64,000 nt of DNA from Dastarcus helophoroides (Eukaryota > Arthropoda > Insecta > Coleoptera > Bothrideridae), in assembly GCA_028583605.1 (NCBI GenBank), contig CM053332.1:18269555-18333554 (forward strand). The letters are read 5' to 3'. The notes under the pieces were generated by a model, which saw nothing but the letters and a program-made list of their open reading frames with translations, was not told where the DNA came from and did no database searches. The translations under genes and the position numbers were made by a program. This document shows positions 20,998 through 32,263 of the stretch, piece by piece. The stretch's first letter is position 1. The number at the start of each line of letters is the position of its first letter.

Positions 20998-21353
20998 TGT
21001 AACGAATATGTAAATTGTAGAATTAGTGCATAAGACAATTTTCTAGAAAGATCTGATAAGGGGAAAGCGGCTGCGATAACGAAGCAAACGGCAGATAAGC
21101 TTTCTCGAAATTTCGGCAAACGATAAGCCTTATCTGCTGAATTGTTCTAGAACCTGGAGACCAAAACTATATAAAGCGGCCAGCTCTCCCTCGAGTTAGT
21201 TAGTGTCAGTCAGTGTAATTAGTGAGTTAGTAGTTAGAAGTAAATAAGTGAGTTCATTATTTAGTTGTAGTGTTCCGAGTTAACTTTAATAATAATGTGG
21301 GTATTATCCAATTCACGTGTTAACAATCAATTCGAACCAATAAGCGCGTAACA
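20998..21353 (+). mobile_element. Solo LTR, copy 3
   Basis: Starts TGTAACG and ends GCGTAACA, with perfect GTAT duplications (20994-20997 and 21354-21357). GATA motifs at 21054, 21074, 21093, 21121 and an inverted one at 21129; TATATAAA at 21168-21175. Its right end lies in the C-terminal region of an RTE LINE fragment on the opposite strand. Confidence 0.88.
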
Positions 21354-21611
21354 GTATTCATTTTGGTTGTTCGTAGCAGTTGTTTTGTTCTGTTTGCATT
21401 AGCTCGTGTTGCTGCATAAGTCATTGTTGCTCTGACTATCCTCTTGTAGATCTCCACTTTGCTTCCCGTTTTGAGATATTTATTTTTCCATGTTACATCC
21501 CTTAGGCATCCAGATGGTCGGGCTCCTTTCAAAGCTTGGTGTCTTACTTCTTTATAGTTGTTCCTTGTGCTTGATATTTTTTTTATGTTTATTCCACTCA
21601 CAAAGGGGAAA

Positions 21612-21870
21612 CCCATTATGCTTTCAAAGCACTGCGAGTAGGATGCGGAAACAAGGGTAGATGGCGATGAACCGCCTTCTTAAACGAGGATAGGTTGTAA
21701 TTTTTGGGGAAAATTCCTTTCGATAACGAATTCCATAACTTGGAAGTTCTTTAGAAAAAAGAGTCTCTGTAGACAGAAGTCCTCACTGTGTCAAGCTGGA
21801 CCGCACAGAAATTTGCTGTCTCTGAGTGTCTAGTATGCCAGTGTGCATCTTATTGGATCCTTTGACATGA
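21612..21870 (-). pseudogene. Jockey-like LINE 3' fragment
   Basis: On the minus strand this matches the C-terminal end of the LINE at 25800-26070: GTGAGGACTTCTGTCTACAG, then a stretch coding NYNLSS-like residues and the ATCTACCCTTGTTTCC end. It lies inside the RTE pseudogene. Confidence 0.75.
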
Positions 21871-21947
21871 CTTATTTTTTCAGTGGAGATTGACATATTG
21901 TAGGTCTTTGCAGTTGCGTTAAACCAATGTACAAGCCTTTGTAAGTA

Positions 21948-22330
21948 CAGGATATACTTCTTCCGGGATTGGACCGTGTCAAAGAACTACTAAAAGTGTT
22001 CGACGTTTCGCCCACCATCGTAGGGGGCTTCTTCAGGAACAAAGAAAAAAAAATAGATGAAAAGAGAAATATGAGAAGAATATCAGAAGAGTTTCGCCTC
22101 TGGTATGGTGGACATACTGAGTTACCGTGCTCTGATGTTTTGAAATTGGCCTTTTTCTTTTTTTGCATATTCCCTCATATTCCTCTTTTCATCTATTTTT
22201 CTATCTTTGTTCCTGAAGAAGCCCCCTACGATGGTGGGCGAAACTTCGAACACTTTTAGTAGTTCTTTGACACGGTCCAATCCCCGAAGAAGTATATCCT
22301 GTACTGACTCTGGCCGTGGAAGCCTTCGTT
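21948..22330. mobile_element. Foldback element (GATAACGAAGG family), copy 1
   Basis: Left arm 21948-22058 and right arm 22200-22330 are inverted copies sharing CTACTAAAAGTGTTCGA, CCCACCATCGTAGG and GGCTTCTTCAGGAACAAAG. The right arm extends to the outer end CCTTCGTTATCAT; the left arm lacks it. The centre (22059-22199) is unrelated A-rich and mixed sequence. Other members are at 44070-46790, 53395-53440, 62578-62690 and 63750-63869. Confidence 0.75.
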
Positions 22331-22799
22331 ATCATAAGACTTTGTAAGCTATCTTCGGTATCTGCGATTAATACCGCGTCGTCTGCATAACATAAAATCT
22401 TTAAATTCATCTTACCCATTTTCTATCCCTTCTCGATCAATTAGTTTGTCCATTATTAAATTAAAGATCATTGGGCTAAGAGAACTTCTTGTGGGATTCC
22501 ACTCTTCGTTCGTATTTCTTTGGTCCGATCTCTTTCTGCTTGTACTTTGGTTGTCGTGTTTGTAGATAGGTCCTGGATTATTTGGATTAACTCTGGTAAG
22601 ATGTCTTTTTCTTGAAGTATCGTGATCACATCTTTTAGTTTTATCTGATCGAATGCCTTCTTTAGTTCTACAAAGCACATGAAGACAGGGGCGTTGATTT
22701 TGATTGCTTTCCCAACTAAACTTAACTAAGCAAGTTTTGTGAACTTTGGTCAAGATCTATTTTTTACTCTCTAAAGGGATTTTTTTAATCTCACGTTGA

Positions 22800-22905
22800 A
22801 TTACAAAACTTTTCTCCTGAAACCAAGAAATATTCTTTCTTGGTTTCAGGGGACAAGTTCTGTAATTTAATTTTTGAAGATAACCAAGGACCAGTCCGTT
22901 TCATA
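22800..22905 (+). repeat. Short copy of hairpin family 2
   Basis: CCTGAAACCAAGAAA and its inverse TTTCTTGGTTTCAGG lie back to back, followed by GATAACCAAGGACCAGTCCG, the family's outer end. The ribozyme-like centre is deleted. Confidence 0.75.
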
Positions 22906-23010
22906 AAATCTCACGTTGACAACAGAGTTCCTTTTCATTCATGAGATAGTCATTATGGTTTTATGTGGTATGATTTCTAGGTAATAGCTCGTTATTATTA
23001 TTTCCTGTTA

Positions 23011-23440
23011 AATATGGAGCATTCCTTCTGTACGGATGTGAGACTTGGACGCTTAAAATTGACACTATGAATAGGATAGAGATCTTCAAAATGTGGTGTT
23101 ATCGGAGAATTCTCAAAATCTCTCTGACTACACATACTAGTAATAAGGAAGTTCTTAGACAGCTGGATAAAGATCAGGAACTCCACCATAAAAACAAGAA
23201 AGGTTAGCTATTTTGGTCATATACCACGAGGTACCAAATACCACATTCCCCATCTGATTATCCAGGGAGAAGTTGAGGGAAGAAGATGGATAGGCCGCAA
23301 AAAGCTATCGTGACTATGAAAAAATTGGACATAACTGGGAGTAGAGCAACTGTTCTGAGTTGCGAAAGATAAAGAGCGACTTAACGAAGTTGTCATGGAG
23401 AATAGCGCCCACGCTTGAACAGTCACGGCAACGAAAGAAG
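23011..23440 (+). pseudogene. RTE-type LINE C-terminal fragment
   Basis: Reads YGAFLLYGCETWTLKIDTMN, then FKMWCYRRILKISLTTHTSN and KEVLRQLDKDQELHHK, the conserved post-RT region of insect RTE-like elements. Further on are frameshifted remnants near 23215-23440. No RT core is attached; it is separate from the leftward RTE copy at 21358-22753. Confidence 0.75.
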
Positions 23441-23449
23441 AAGATTATT

Positions 23450-24290
23450 TCCTTTACAGCAAACTTTTAGGTTTCCTTCAGTGTTATTATTCTTTTTATG
23501 AAAAAGAGAAAGCTGGTATGGACTGTGGCAGAGTTCTTTCTAATTTAAAAGGAAAGAAAATTGCACCTTTGCTTGCGCTCTAATGAAAGAATTGCTTGTT
23601 TACGTGGAGCGAGTAATGGGTCAGTGAAGCCATTTAGGTAATATGTATTGGCAATTTCAGTTCCTTCAGCCACCGTAGTAACTAAAAGTAAGTCATTGAT
23701 ACCGTTCATTACATTAAACCTATGGAATATATTCGAGGCAGTTAGTTAACTCCCTAGGGACCTGACATATTTCAAAATAACGTAAAAGGAGCTTCGTAAT
23801 ACAGGGTGTTTGGCGCATGGACCCTCAGTGTTTGGCGCATGGAGCGTCAGTGTTTGGAGCATGGACTGTCAAAACTAGTTGATGGATTGATGCAAGGTTT
23901 TGGCCTTAGTGACTTAAGTCACAAATGTTGTTACTAAGCTATTAAGTTTTAAAAGTTTTTCTTCAAATTACTTAAAAATTCCAAGATCAAGCGAACTTAC
24001 CTGTGAAGTTCGAATTTGATTGAATTTGATATGAGGTCTCATCGACGTAAATAAGACAAATTTTAGTACTGTTATTCTAGGTGACGCGATCGCAAATTTT
24101 AAAAAAGAAACAAACCATAAATTTTGTTATGCCCCCATAGTTCCGGCTGCATATGCACCTCAGCTCTCCATATACTTCAGTCTTCTTTCAGAGGTTATAC
24201 ATTTTGTTCAACTATGGTAAGTGTGGGTTTTGGGAATTAGAAGGGACCCTATTTACTTCAAAAAGACCTTCATATAAACGCTAACAAATA
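23450..24290. other. Non-coding, with a 22-bp minisatellite
   Basis: No gene recognised. At about 23806-23871 a 22-bp unit GTGTTTGGCGCATGGACCCT(CA) occurs three times with small changes. Confidence 0.55.
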
Positions 24291-26075
24291 TCGCCTTATA
24301 TCTTTGTTACCCATTTTATCATGAAGTGATGGAAAAGATTATCAACCTCGAGATTCTCAAATATCTGCAAAAGAATAGGATCATCTCGGACAGGTAACAC
24401 GGTTTCAGACAACAACGCTCAACTGGCGATCTACTGACATATGTTACTCACATCTGTAACTCAGCTATGGAAAACATAGCTGAGGCCAGGGATTGTGGCA
24501 CTTGGATATCTCAAAGGACTTTGACAGAGTCTGGCACCGATCTTTTCTCTGCCAAATTACCATCTTATAGTCTTCCTCCTGGATTTTGGAGGAACGGACT
24601 GGTCCTTGGTTACCTTCAAAAATACAAATCTTGTCCCTTGAAACCAAGAAAAATTTAAAAACATAGTATCTCTCTGAAGATGATAACTTGGGCTATTAAA
24701 ACGCGCTAGAGCAACCACTGTTGTATTTATTAATCTTTTTTGGTTTCAGAGGACAAGATTTGTGCTTCAATTTCCTCCTGGACTCTGTCATTTGATATCT
24801 AATTTTCTCGCTAACAGATCTCTTCAGGTCGTCGTCGATAGCATCTCATCCGAGACATTTGCGACTAATGCAGGGGTGCCTCAGAAATCTGTCCTGTGTC
24901 CCACTATATTTCTGTTACACATAAACGATCTCTTAACTTCACTTCCAATTCTATATACAGCTATGCAGATGATAGTAGCCTGGTGTCATTTTTTTTTCTC
25001 CGACAAACCCTTATCCGTCGCTGCTTCAGATAACTAAAGGGACAGTAGATACAGATGATTAATCAGGATCTCAAAATTATTCTGGAATGGGGTAAAAAAA
25101 ATCTGGTCAACTTCAATGCTTTAAAAACTCAGGCCGCGATTTTCTCTGGAAAGACATTAAGGGATAATGCAACAAACATACTAATGGACGGTAAAATTCT
25201 TCCGATGGGATCTAATCTCTCTATCCTAGGAGTAAATACAAGCACTAACTTCTCTTGGGACGACCATGTGTGTGCCATTGCTAAGTTCGTCTCTCAGAAG
25301 CTAGTAGTACTACTTCACGTCTCATCAGCTACTTAAAATATGAAGTTAGGCTAACACTAGAGTACTATTCAAATGTTTGGAGTTCGGCTCCAAACCACAC
25401 TTTAGCTCTTTTGGATTCAATTGAAAGGAGAACGATTCGCCTGGTTGACGACGAGAGTTTGATCTATTCTCTCAAAACCTTAGAGCACAGGTGAATGGTT
25501 TGTGACATGTCCCTTTTCTACAAGTACTATCATGGGAGATGCTTGCAGGAACTAATAGGATTGATCCCCCAAGGGCAAGATTTTTGAGGCATAGAAGACA
25601 GTCGGCGACTTTTTTTTTCTGTATAACTTTTAAGCTATGGAACTCGTTACTGAAATAAACTTTTCCCAAGAATTACAACCTATCCGTGTTTAAGAAAGTG
25701 GTTCATGGCCATCTTTCCTTGTTTTCAAAACACTAGATCACAGGTGAATGGTTGGTTACTTGTCTCTTTTCTACAAGTACTATCATGGGAGATGCTTGCA
25801 GAAACTACTAGGATTGATCCCCCAAGGCCACAATTTTTGAGGCATGCAAGACAATCGGGGACAGCAAATTCCAGCTTGACGCAGTGAGGACTTCTGTCTA
25901 CAGAGACTCTTTTCTATTAAACTTCCTAGCTATGGAACTTATCACCGAAAGGATTTTTTCCCAAAAATTACAATCTCTCCTTGTTTAATAAGACGGTTCC
26001 TCGCCATCTGTCCTTGTTTTTGCATCTTACTTGCAGTGTTGTGAGGGCAAAATGGGGTTGTCCTTTGCGAGTGGA
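24290..26075 (+). pseudogene. Jockey-like LINE ORF2, degenerate
   Basis: RT blocks in order, in shifting frames: NANKYRLISLLPILS (near 24280-24325), EKIINLEILKYLQKNRIISD, HGFRQQRSTGDLLTYVTHIC, KLPSYSLPPG interrupted at 24584 by a small hairpin element and resumed as LCHLISNFLANRSLQVVV, GVPQKSVLCPTIFLLHINDL (24860-24930), a damaged active-site stretch near 24955-24985 (TATGCAGATGAT in another frame), and VNFNALKTQAAIFSGKT. The C-terminal part is duplicated in tandem (about 25470-25715 and 25725-25990). Many shifts and stops make it inactive; it differs from the LINE at 7.5-10.6 kb. Confidence 0.8.
24584..24771 (+). mobile_element. Hairpin family 2 insertion in a LINE
   Basis: 188 bp flanked by 11-bp direct repeats TTCCTCCTGGA (24573-24583 and 24772-24782). 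Removing it and one repeat restores the LINE reading frame (KLPSYSLPPGLCHLISN). Starts TTTTGGAGGAACGGACTGG; the arms CAAATCTTGTCCC and GACAAGATTTG pair, as do GAAACCAAG and TTGGTTTC. The tip holds CTGAAGATGATA and an AAAACGCGCTAGAG segment, a degraded hammerhead-like core. Confidence 0.82.
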
Positions 26076-26089
26076 TTAATTTTAAAAAA

Positions 26090-28020
26090 AAATCGAACTC
26101 CACAGGTAAGTTCGTTTGACTTTGTGATTATATTCGGTCTCGTTCGTAAATATGACAAATGGTAGATGTTTAGAGTATGTTCCTGATAATATGTCAGTCT
26201 TGGCTACAAAAATATTGGAGTTTAGGTTGAAGAAAACGTAGTCTTAAGAGAGTTGGCCTACGGTCTCATGAGAGGTTTGGAGTCTGAATTGGAATCCCAA
26301 TTTGATCGTCTGATATAAAGATTTTATTGATATCTATAGCAAAACATCTCTAAGCATTGACTGTAGCTAAACTTTCAAATTTTTTTTTTTTTTTTGAATA
26401 AGTTTGGAGCTTTTTTTTTTCCTAATTTTAACCTATTTCTGATAGTTTCGAGATTAGAGAACAAATAGTTATTTTTTTTTCAAAACTTAACAAAGCTTAA
26501 ATTCTGGTAATGTTCATTTTTTCTATCGAAATTTTAACTTTAATTTTAGAATTTAGGTGTATGTCTAATTTTCATTAATATTTTTTTAAAGTGTAATATT
26601 GTAAGTCGAATTTTTTATACACACTCAAAGTTTTTCTTGAAACTTGAACTGTTTCAAAATTTGCATTTTAAACGTTATATTTTTTATCGTGAATGCAACT
26701 CGATTATTCGATTTGAACAAGCTCGGACGTGGCCAGATGACTCGCCTAATGCCACGTCGCCTGGCAACGTCCTCGATTATTATAAATCGCATAATAATCT
26801 AGATACATTAAAAGTTTTCAACTAATCATTTTGAATAACTCTAGTGCAATCACCCTAAATTAATGTAAGGTTTTATTTTTTAAGTTTGTTCCTCTTCTGT
26901 TAAAGTATCATCAATCCTCACTAGCTATTAATTAAATTTTATAAAATATAACAAAGTTCAAGTTATCGTAGGCAAAATCTAAAAACTCTAACAGAAGCTT
27001 ATTGGGGGTTGTTTGCAGAAATTCCATTCATTATTTTATACGTCGCAATTGTAAGTAACCCCGAGTGAAAAATGATTATCGTTTGAGACTTTTAGATTAA
27101 GTGAGATTTAAATGAAACTTGGGGCCTTTCTGATAAGAGATTTCAGTCATGTCTGACCTCAAAATAGCATCGAACAACATTCGTGTGACACTGAACACCT
27201 AGGCCTTGATTTTAATCAATACATCATTATCCCAAAGCATTATATTAGTTGGGTCAACCCACACGGATATTTTTCACGGCGTCCTTTACCGATAAATATA
27301 TTCTGAATAGCACTTTCTTATGTAAGAGGGGGGTGATTTATTTATAGCACGTACTTGATAATTTATCAATTTAATCACTTTGCGAATAAGAAGGAAAGTT
27401 TATATTTATTGTCGATTTAAATGGGTTCAATTTTCAGAAACGCAAACCATTATTTAATGATATAAAAAAAATAGACAAATAATTGACACCTTCAACCTTC
27501 ACTACCAGGAATTAGGCGATATTATCTATATTTCTATCTATATTATCATTTATTATAATAAAAAAAGTATAATAAAGAAAGGAGTCCTGATTGACAGAGT
27601 ATAGTAACTACTGAAGTCAGAAATACGACACTTGTGTAATAATAGATTTTTTATAAAATAAAAATGTCTTCAAACGAGGGAAACTAAAAGTAACAATTTC
27701 AAAATTATTACAAGAGGTTTCAAAATAGTTCAAGTTTTAACTCATCGACAGTAGAATCGAATACTATATTCAAAATGAAAATCACAATTTCGAGAGAAAT
27801 GCTAAATTTACTGCATAATTTCCAAACAGAAAGGAAATAAAATTTTAAATTTATGGATCTTTCTAAAAAAAGTCGATTCTGTAAAGAGCACTCAAATTCC
27901 AAAACATGGCAATTCCGTTAGCTGTAACATTCCAATGTTAAATTTTAGGTGAAAACTTCCAGAAATCCCCTAAATTTAAAAATATTTCAGGTTTTTTAAA
28001 AAAAAATTCAGGAAGAAATT
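26090..28020. other. No gene recognised
   Basis: AT-rich DNA with homopolymer runs near 26380-26480 and no conserved frame. A short GC-richer patch at 26710-26775 has no recognised identity. Confidence 0.5.
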
Positions 28021-28029
28021 ATAATTTTG

Positions 28030-28330
28030 GTGAAACAGACTGATTCTTGTTTATCTTCAAAAATTGAAATACTTTAAAGAGTATCTCGTTGAAGATGATA
28101 GTATCGAAACGCGTTAAAGCAACCTTTGTTTTGTTGTTTGGTTTAAGGAGATGGTTGTAATTTTGGTGAAACGAACTCATCCTTGTTCATCTTCAAAAAT
28201 TGAAATACTTTAGTAAGTATCTCTTTGAATATGATAGTTTGGCTACCGAAACGCGTTAGAGTTACCTTTGTTGTGTTTTTAAATCTTTCTTGGTTTTAGG
28301 AGATAAGATTTGTATTTCCATTTTTAAAGA
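28030..28330 (+). repeat. Two tandem monomers of hairpin family 2
   Basis: Each begins TTTTGGTGAAAC (28030 and 28156) followed by CTTCAAAAATTGAAATACTT, a TATCTC-GAAGATGATAG segment, and CGAAACGCGTTA. These are single-orientation copies, without the inverted left arm seen at 32.3-34.0 kb. The second ends with GATTTGTATTTCC, which can pair with the upstream GAAATAC. Confidence 0.75.
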
Positions 28331-28559
28331 AGTCGTAATTTGCGAATCAAAGTCACAGGTAGGAGTCAAAATTTTGAGAACAAAATTAAATTTTGTTTTA
28401 AAGTCGAAATTTTAGAATCAACGTTAAACATTGGCAGAGCAAACTCTCAATGTCTGGAGAAATATCAAAAATTGAATCAGGAGCTCAAAGTTCTAAAAAT
28501 TAAAATTCTTGACTTTGCCCTAAAGTTTTGGCATTTTTTTAAATGCTTTTTTTTCTAGA

Positions 28560-29340
28560 AGTCTTGACTCTTATGTACATTCGACTCTTACTTATTTACC
28601 TCTTTCAAAATTGCCACGTTTTTGAAAATTTCGACTTTTTGTGATCAAAATTTCCCCTTTTTTCGTCTTTTACATTGACTTTTTTCAAAATTTTGACCGT
28701 TTTTCTAAATTATAACTCTTTTTTTCAAAATATTACGAATTTTGACATTTAAAATTTTTGATCTTGTTCAGAATTTCATTATTTTCTAAAAATCATTTAA
28801 ATTTTGACTTTTCCTTAAAGTTTCGGCATTTTTCAAAAATTTCGATTTTTTTTTCGGAAATTTTTACTTTTCTGGAAGTCTTAACTCTTATGTAAATTTG
28901 ACTCTTACTTGAAAAACTACTTTTTTTTTTAATTTTGACTTTTTTGAAACTTTTGATTCCTTTCAAAATCCCCACGTTTTTGAAAATTTCGACTTTTTGT
29001 GATCAAAATTTCCCCTTTTCTTAACCTTTACATTGACCTTTTTCAAAATTTCGATCTTTTTTCAAAATTCTGACTCCAATTTTCGAACTTTTTGTAAATT
29101 CTTGAAAATTTCGCTTTTTTCTGAATATTGACTTTTGAAATTTTATTTTTATCGTTAAAACTTTCACTTTGCCTTAAAGTTTTGGCATTTTTCAAAAATT
29201 TCGATTTTCTTTCGAAAATGTCTACTTTTCTGGTAGTCTCAACTCTTGTGTAAATTTGAATCTAACTTGAAAAACTACTTTTTTTTTTAATTTTTACTTT
29301 TTTGAAACTTTTGACCTTTTTCAAAATTTAAGTTATGTAA
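28560..29340. repeat. Degenerate AT-rich array (T-rich strand)
   Basis: Imperfect repetition of units such as TTTTTCAAAATTTTGAC and GAAAATTTCGACTTTTTGTG. A longer unit of about 360 bp (around TGATCAAAATTTCCCC) occurs twice, near 28650 and 29000. Confidence 0.75.
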
Positions 29341-30440
29341 ATGTGAATTTTTCGCAGTAGGTTTCAAAATAAAAGTAATAAAACTGACTCTAAAATAGTT
29401 TTTATCAAAAATTACTCAACTGACATTTTTATTACACATGTTTTTTTAAATTTCTAAAGCAAATTAAAATAAAATACCAAAAAAAATTTATTTTCAAAAA
29501 TAAGTATGTGGGAAATGACCTTTCTTATGTAAAGGAATTGTAAACAATTAAAAGTGTGGCTGTCTTTTATTGAAATTTATCTTCAAATATCTGCTTTGAC
29601 CACCTAGACTATTAAAATTTTCTTGTGCGGACTCAGAGATCATATCTGACATTTCTACGTTAGACAATAAATTACGTCTTAATTTTTTGGATTTTCTTCA
29701 TTAAGATTTTCAAAATTTAGGTAATAATGTTATCAGCAAAGTAATATTTAACATAAATTAGTTTTAAAGCTGTCATATGATTACTTTTTTTCAAGCATTC
29801 TTCGAAAATTTAATATCTTAGTAATTTAAAACCAAGGCACGTCAAGCTTTAAAGGCAAATATTTTGGAAACGGTTGCTCGTATCAACTTTCAGAAAGTAC
29901 ATCTTTTTTATGTAAAAAATATGGGGAAATAAAATAACTCATTTAAAATTAATATACGTGGGTGCCACAAAAAAGTTATGATGATTTAGAATTATGCAGG
30001 ATAGCGCAGGTAGCGCCCCCTATCAGCTATTGGTAATATGTTAGAAAATTAAAGTTTGTCGACTTAAGAAACCTTTTTTTTACGTAGAAAACATGGGAAA
30101 ATAAAATAATCCACTTAAAATAATTATACGTGGGTGCACAAAAAAGTTATGATGAATTAAAATTATGCAGGATAGCGCAGGGAGCGCCTTCTATTAGCTA
30201 TTGGTAATATGTTAGCAAATTAGAGTTTGTTGACTTAAGAAACCCCCTTGTGCCAAATTTGGTGGCTATATTACAATTCATTTCATAATTATACGAAAAA
30301 ATCGAAATTTTTTTTTCAACTTTGACACCCTGTATCTCTGTTAATATTAACTATTAGTAAAAGGTAAATGTAGCTAAATCACATTATTTTTGTTCGAAAA
30401 AATCCACCATTACTCTGTGTACCATTACTTATGGTCCACC
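29341..30440. repeat. AT-rich DNA with a ~175-bp tandem duplication
   Basis: A segment with ATACGTGGGTGC, GTTATGATGA and GCAGGATAGCGCAG occurs at about 29915-30065 and again at about 30090-30245. CACCCTGTA motifs near 30329 and 30429 resemble Tc1/mariner ends, but no paired end or transposase is seen. Confidence 0.6.
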
Positions 30441-31366
30441 CTGTATAGGTTCCCAAGAAAGCTGAATTAAATTGCCAACATTTTACTTTAACCGCGAGAT
30501 TTCCAAACAAAAAATGGAATCTCGAGAAAAGTTTTCCACTTAAATTAAAAATGTTTAGACTAGAAAATTCGAGATTTTTTTTTCTATAGGAAAGTAGAAA
30601 TTTTGCAATTTTTCTACAAATTTCAATTTTTTCTTACTTTTTTTGTTTAAACATTTAAAATATTTTATCTTTTTTCTTAAATTTTACAACTATACAGACA
30701 AGGTGATTCTAAAAGTAGTACCATAAATTTAGAATCGTATTTTAAAGCCCAAAATAAGACTAAGAGTCTATATAAACATTAGGGTGCGCCATTTTGAGAC
30801 GACTTTTTTTTTTAAATTTGAAGACAGGCTGAAGACTTCCAGAAAGGTATAAAAATAGGCCTCTTTAAAGATGAGCTCTTTATATTAATATTAAGAGGTG
30901 GCTCATAATATCGTAGTCATAATTAATTTCTAATTCCTTTTTAAATAACTTGGTAAAAAAAATTTTATATTTGGAATTTTTTATCTTGGTATTGTCATGT
31001 TATATAGACAAATCCATGACACATTTTTATAGAGAATTGGACGCTCTACAAAACCCTCCTTGTACACCTTTTTTGTAGTCAACCATTACAATGATATTCG
31101 AAGGTAAACTTCAAAATATATGGAATTTCAATTTTTTATTTTATTAGACTAAAACGACCAGCTTTATTATTGTTTAAATTTTTTTTATCGTGCAAAAAAG
31201 GGTCTTAGTGTGCTAATATTTTTTACAAAACTATAAAATAGTTTGACAAAATACTCCAGTTTTTCATCGCGAAAAAAATGGTTTCAGTGTGCTAATATTT
31301 CTTACAAAACTAAAAAAAAGATTGACGAAAAACCTGCAATCTTTTTTATTGTTTTTTAAGAAATAT

Positions 31367-31920
31367 TGTTACAGGCTTTATCGATTCTAATTGATTAACA
31401 CGTGAATTGAATAGTACCCACTTTATTTTCAAACTTAACTCGTATCACTACAACTGAACAATTAATTCACTTATTGACCTCTAACTGCTAACTCACTACT
31501 TAACTACACCGACTCTAACCAACTAAGTCTAGGGAAAGCTGACTGCCTTATATAGTTTCGGCTCCCGGGTTCTAGAAAAATCACGCAGGTAAGGCTACTT
31601 TATTACCAAACTAAACTCGAAACACTGCAACTGAATAATGAACTCACTTATTTACTTCTCACTACTAACTCACTAATTACACTGATTGACTCTAACAAAC
31701 TGATTCTAAGAAAAGGCGACCGCCTAATATAGTTTTGGACTCCAGGTTCTAGAAAAATCCTGCAGATAAGGCTTATCGTTTGCCGAAATTTCTGGAACGC
31801 TTATCTGCCGTTTGTTTCGTTATCGCGGACCGCTTTTCCCTTATCAGATCTTTCTAGAATCTTTTCTTATGCAGTAAATTCTATTCTAAATTCTATTCTA
31901 TCTATTTACATTGCGTTACA
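31367..31920 (-). mobile_element. Solo LTR, copy 4, with internal duplication
   Basis: Begins TGTTACAGG, ends GCGTTACA, with perfect ATAT duplications (31363-31366 and 31921-31924). At 554 bp it is longer than its relatives because the middle is present twice: the ACTTTATTACCAAACTAAAC to GGTTCTAGAAAAATC portion occurs at about 31415-31580 and again at about 31595-31760. Confidence 0.88.
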
Positions 31921-32263
31921 ATATTATCACACTGAAACCATTTTTTTCGCGATAAAAAATTGTAAGTATTTTGTCAAACTATTTTATGGTTTTGTAAGAA
32001 ACATTAAGCACACTAAAACTATTTTTCCACCATAAAAAAATTTTAGACAATAACAAAACTGGTCGTTTCAGTTTAATAAGGTAATTGAAATTCCAACATT
32101 TTAAACTTTACCTTCGAATATCATTGGAATGGTTGACTATAAAAAGTGTAAGAAAGAGGTTTTGTAGAGCATTCAATTCTCTATAAAATAGGTCATGGGT
32201 TTGTCTATATGATATGCCACTGCCAAGATAAAAAATTCCAAAAATAAATCTCTTTAAAGAGGT

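Larger units (their letters stand above)
21358..22753 (-). pseudogene. RTE-type LINE reverse transcriptase, broken
   Basis: In minus-strand order: CFVELKKAFDQIKLKDVI and SPMIFNLIMDKLI (22412-22753), the catalytic YADDAVLIADTED (near 22345-22395), then after an interruption GCLRDVTWKNKYLK...MTYAATRANANRTKQLLRT (21360-21560). This pattern is typical of insect RTE-like elements. The gap between the catalytic block and the C-terminal part is occupied by a Jockey LINE fragment (21612-21870) and a foldback element (21948-22330). Frameshifts separate the remaining frames. Confidence 0.8.

Noticed and set aside
16995..21353. Solo LTR copies 1 and 3 as the two ends of one retrotransposon
   Set aside because: They point the same way 4 kb apart, but each has its own 4-bp duplication and the interior has no gag, pol or primer-binding site; it contains other insertions instead.
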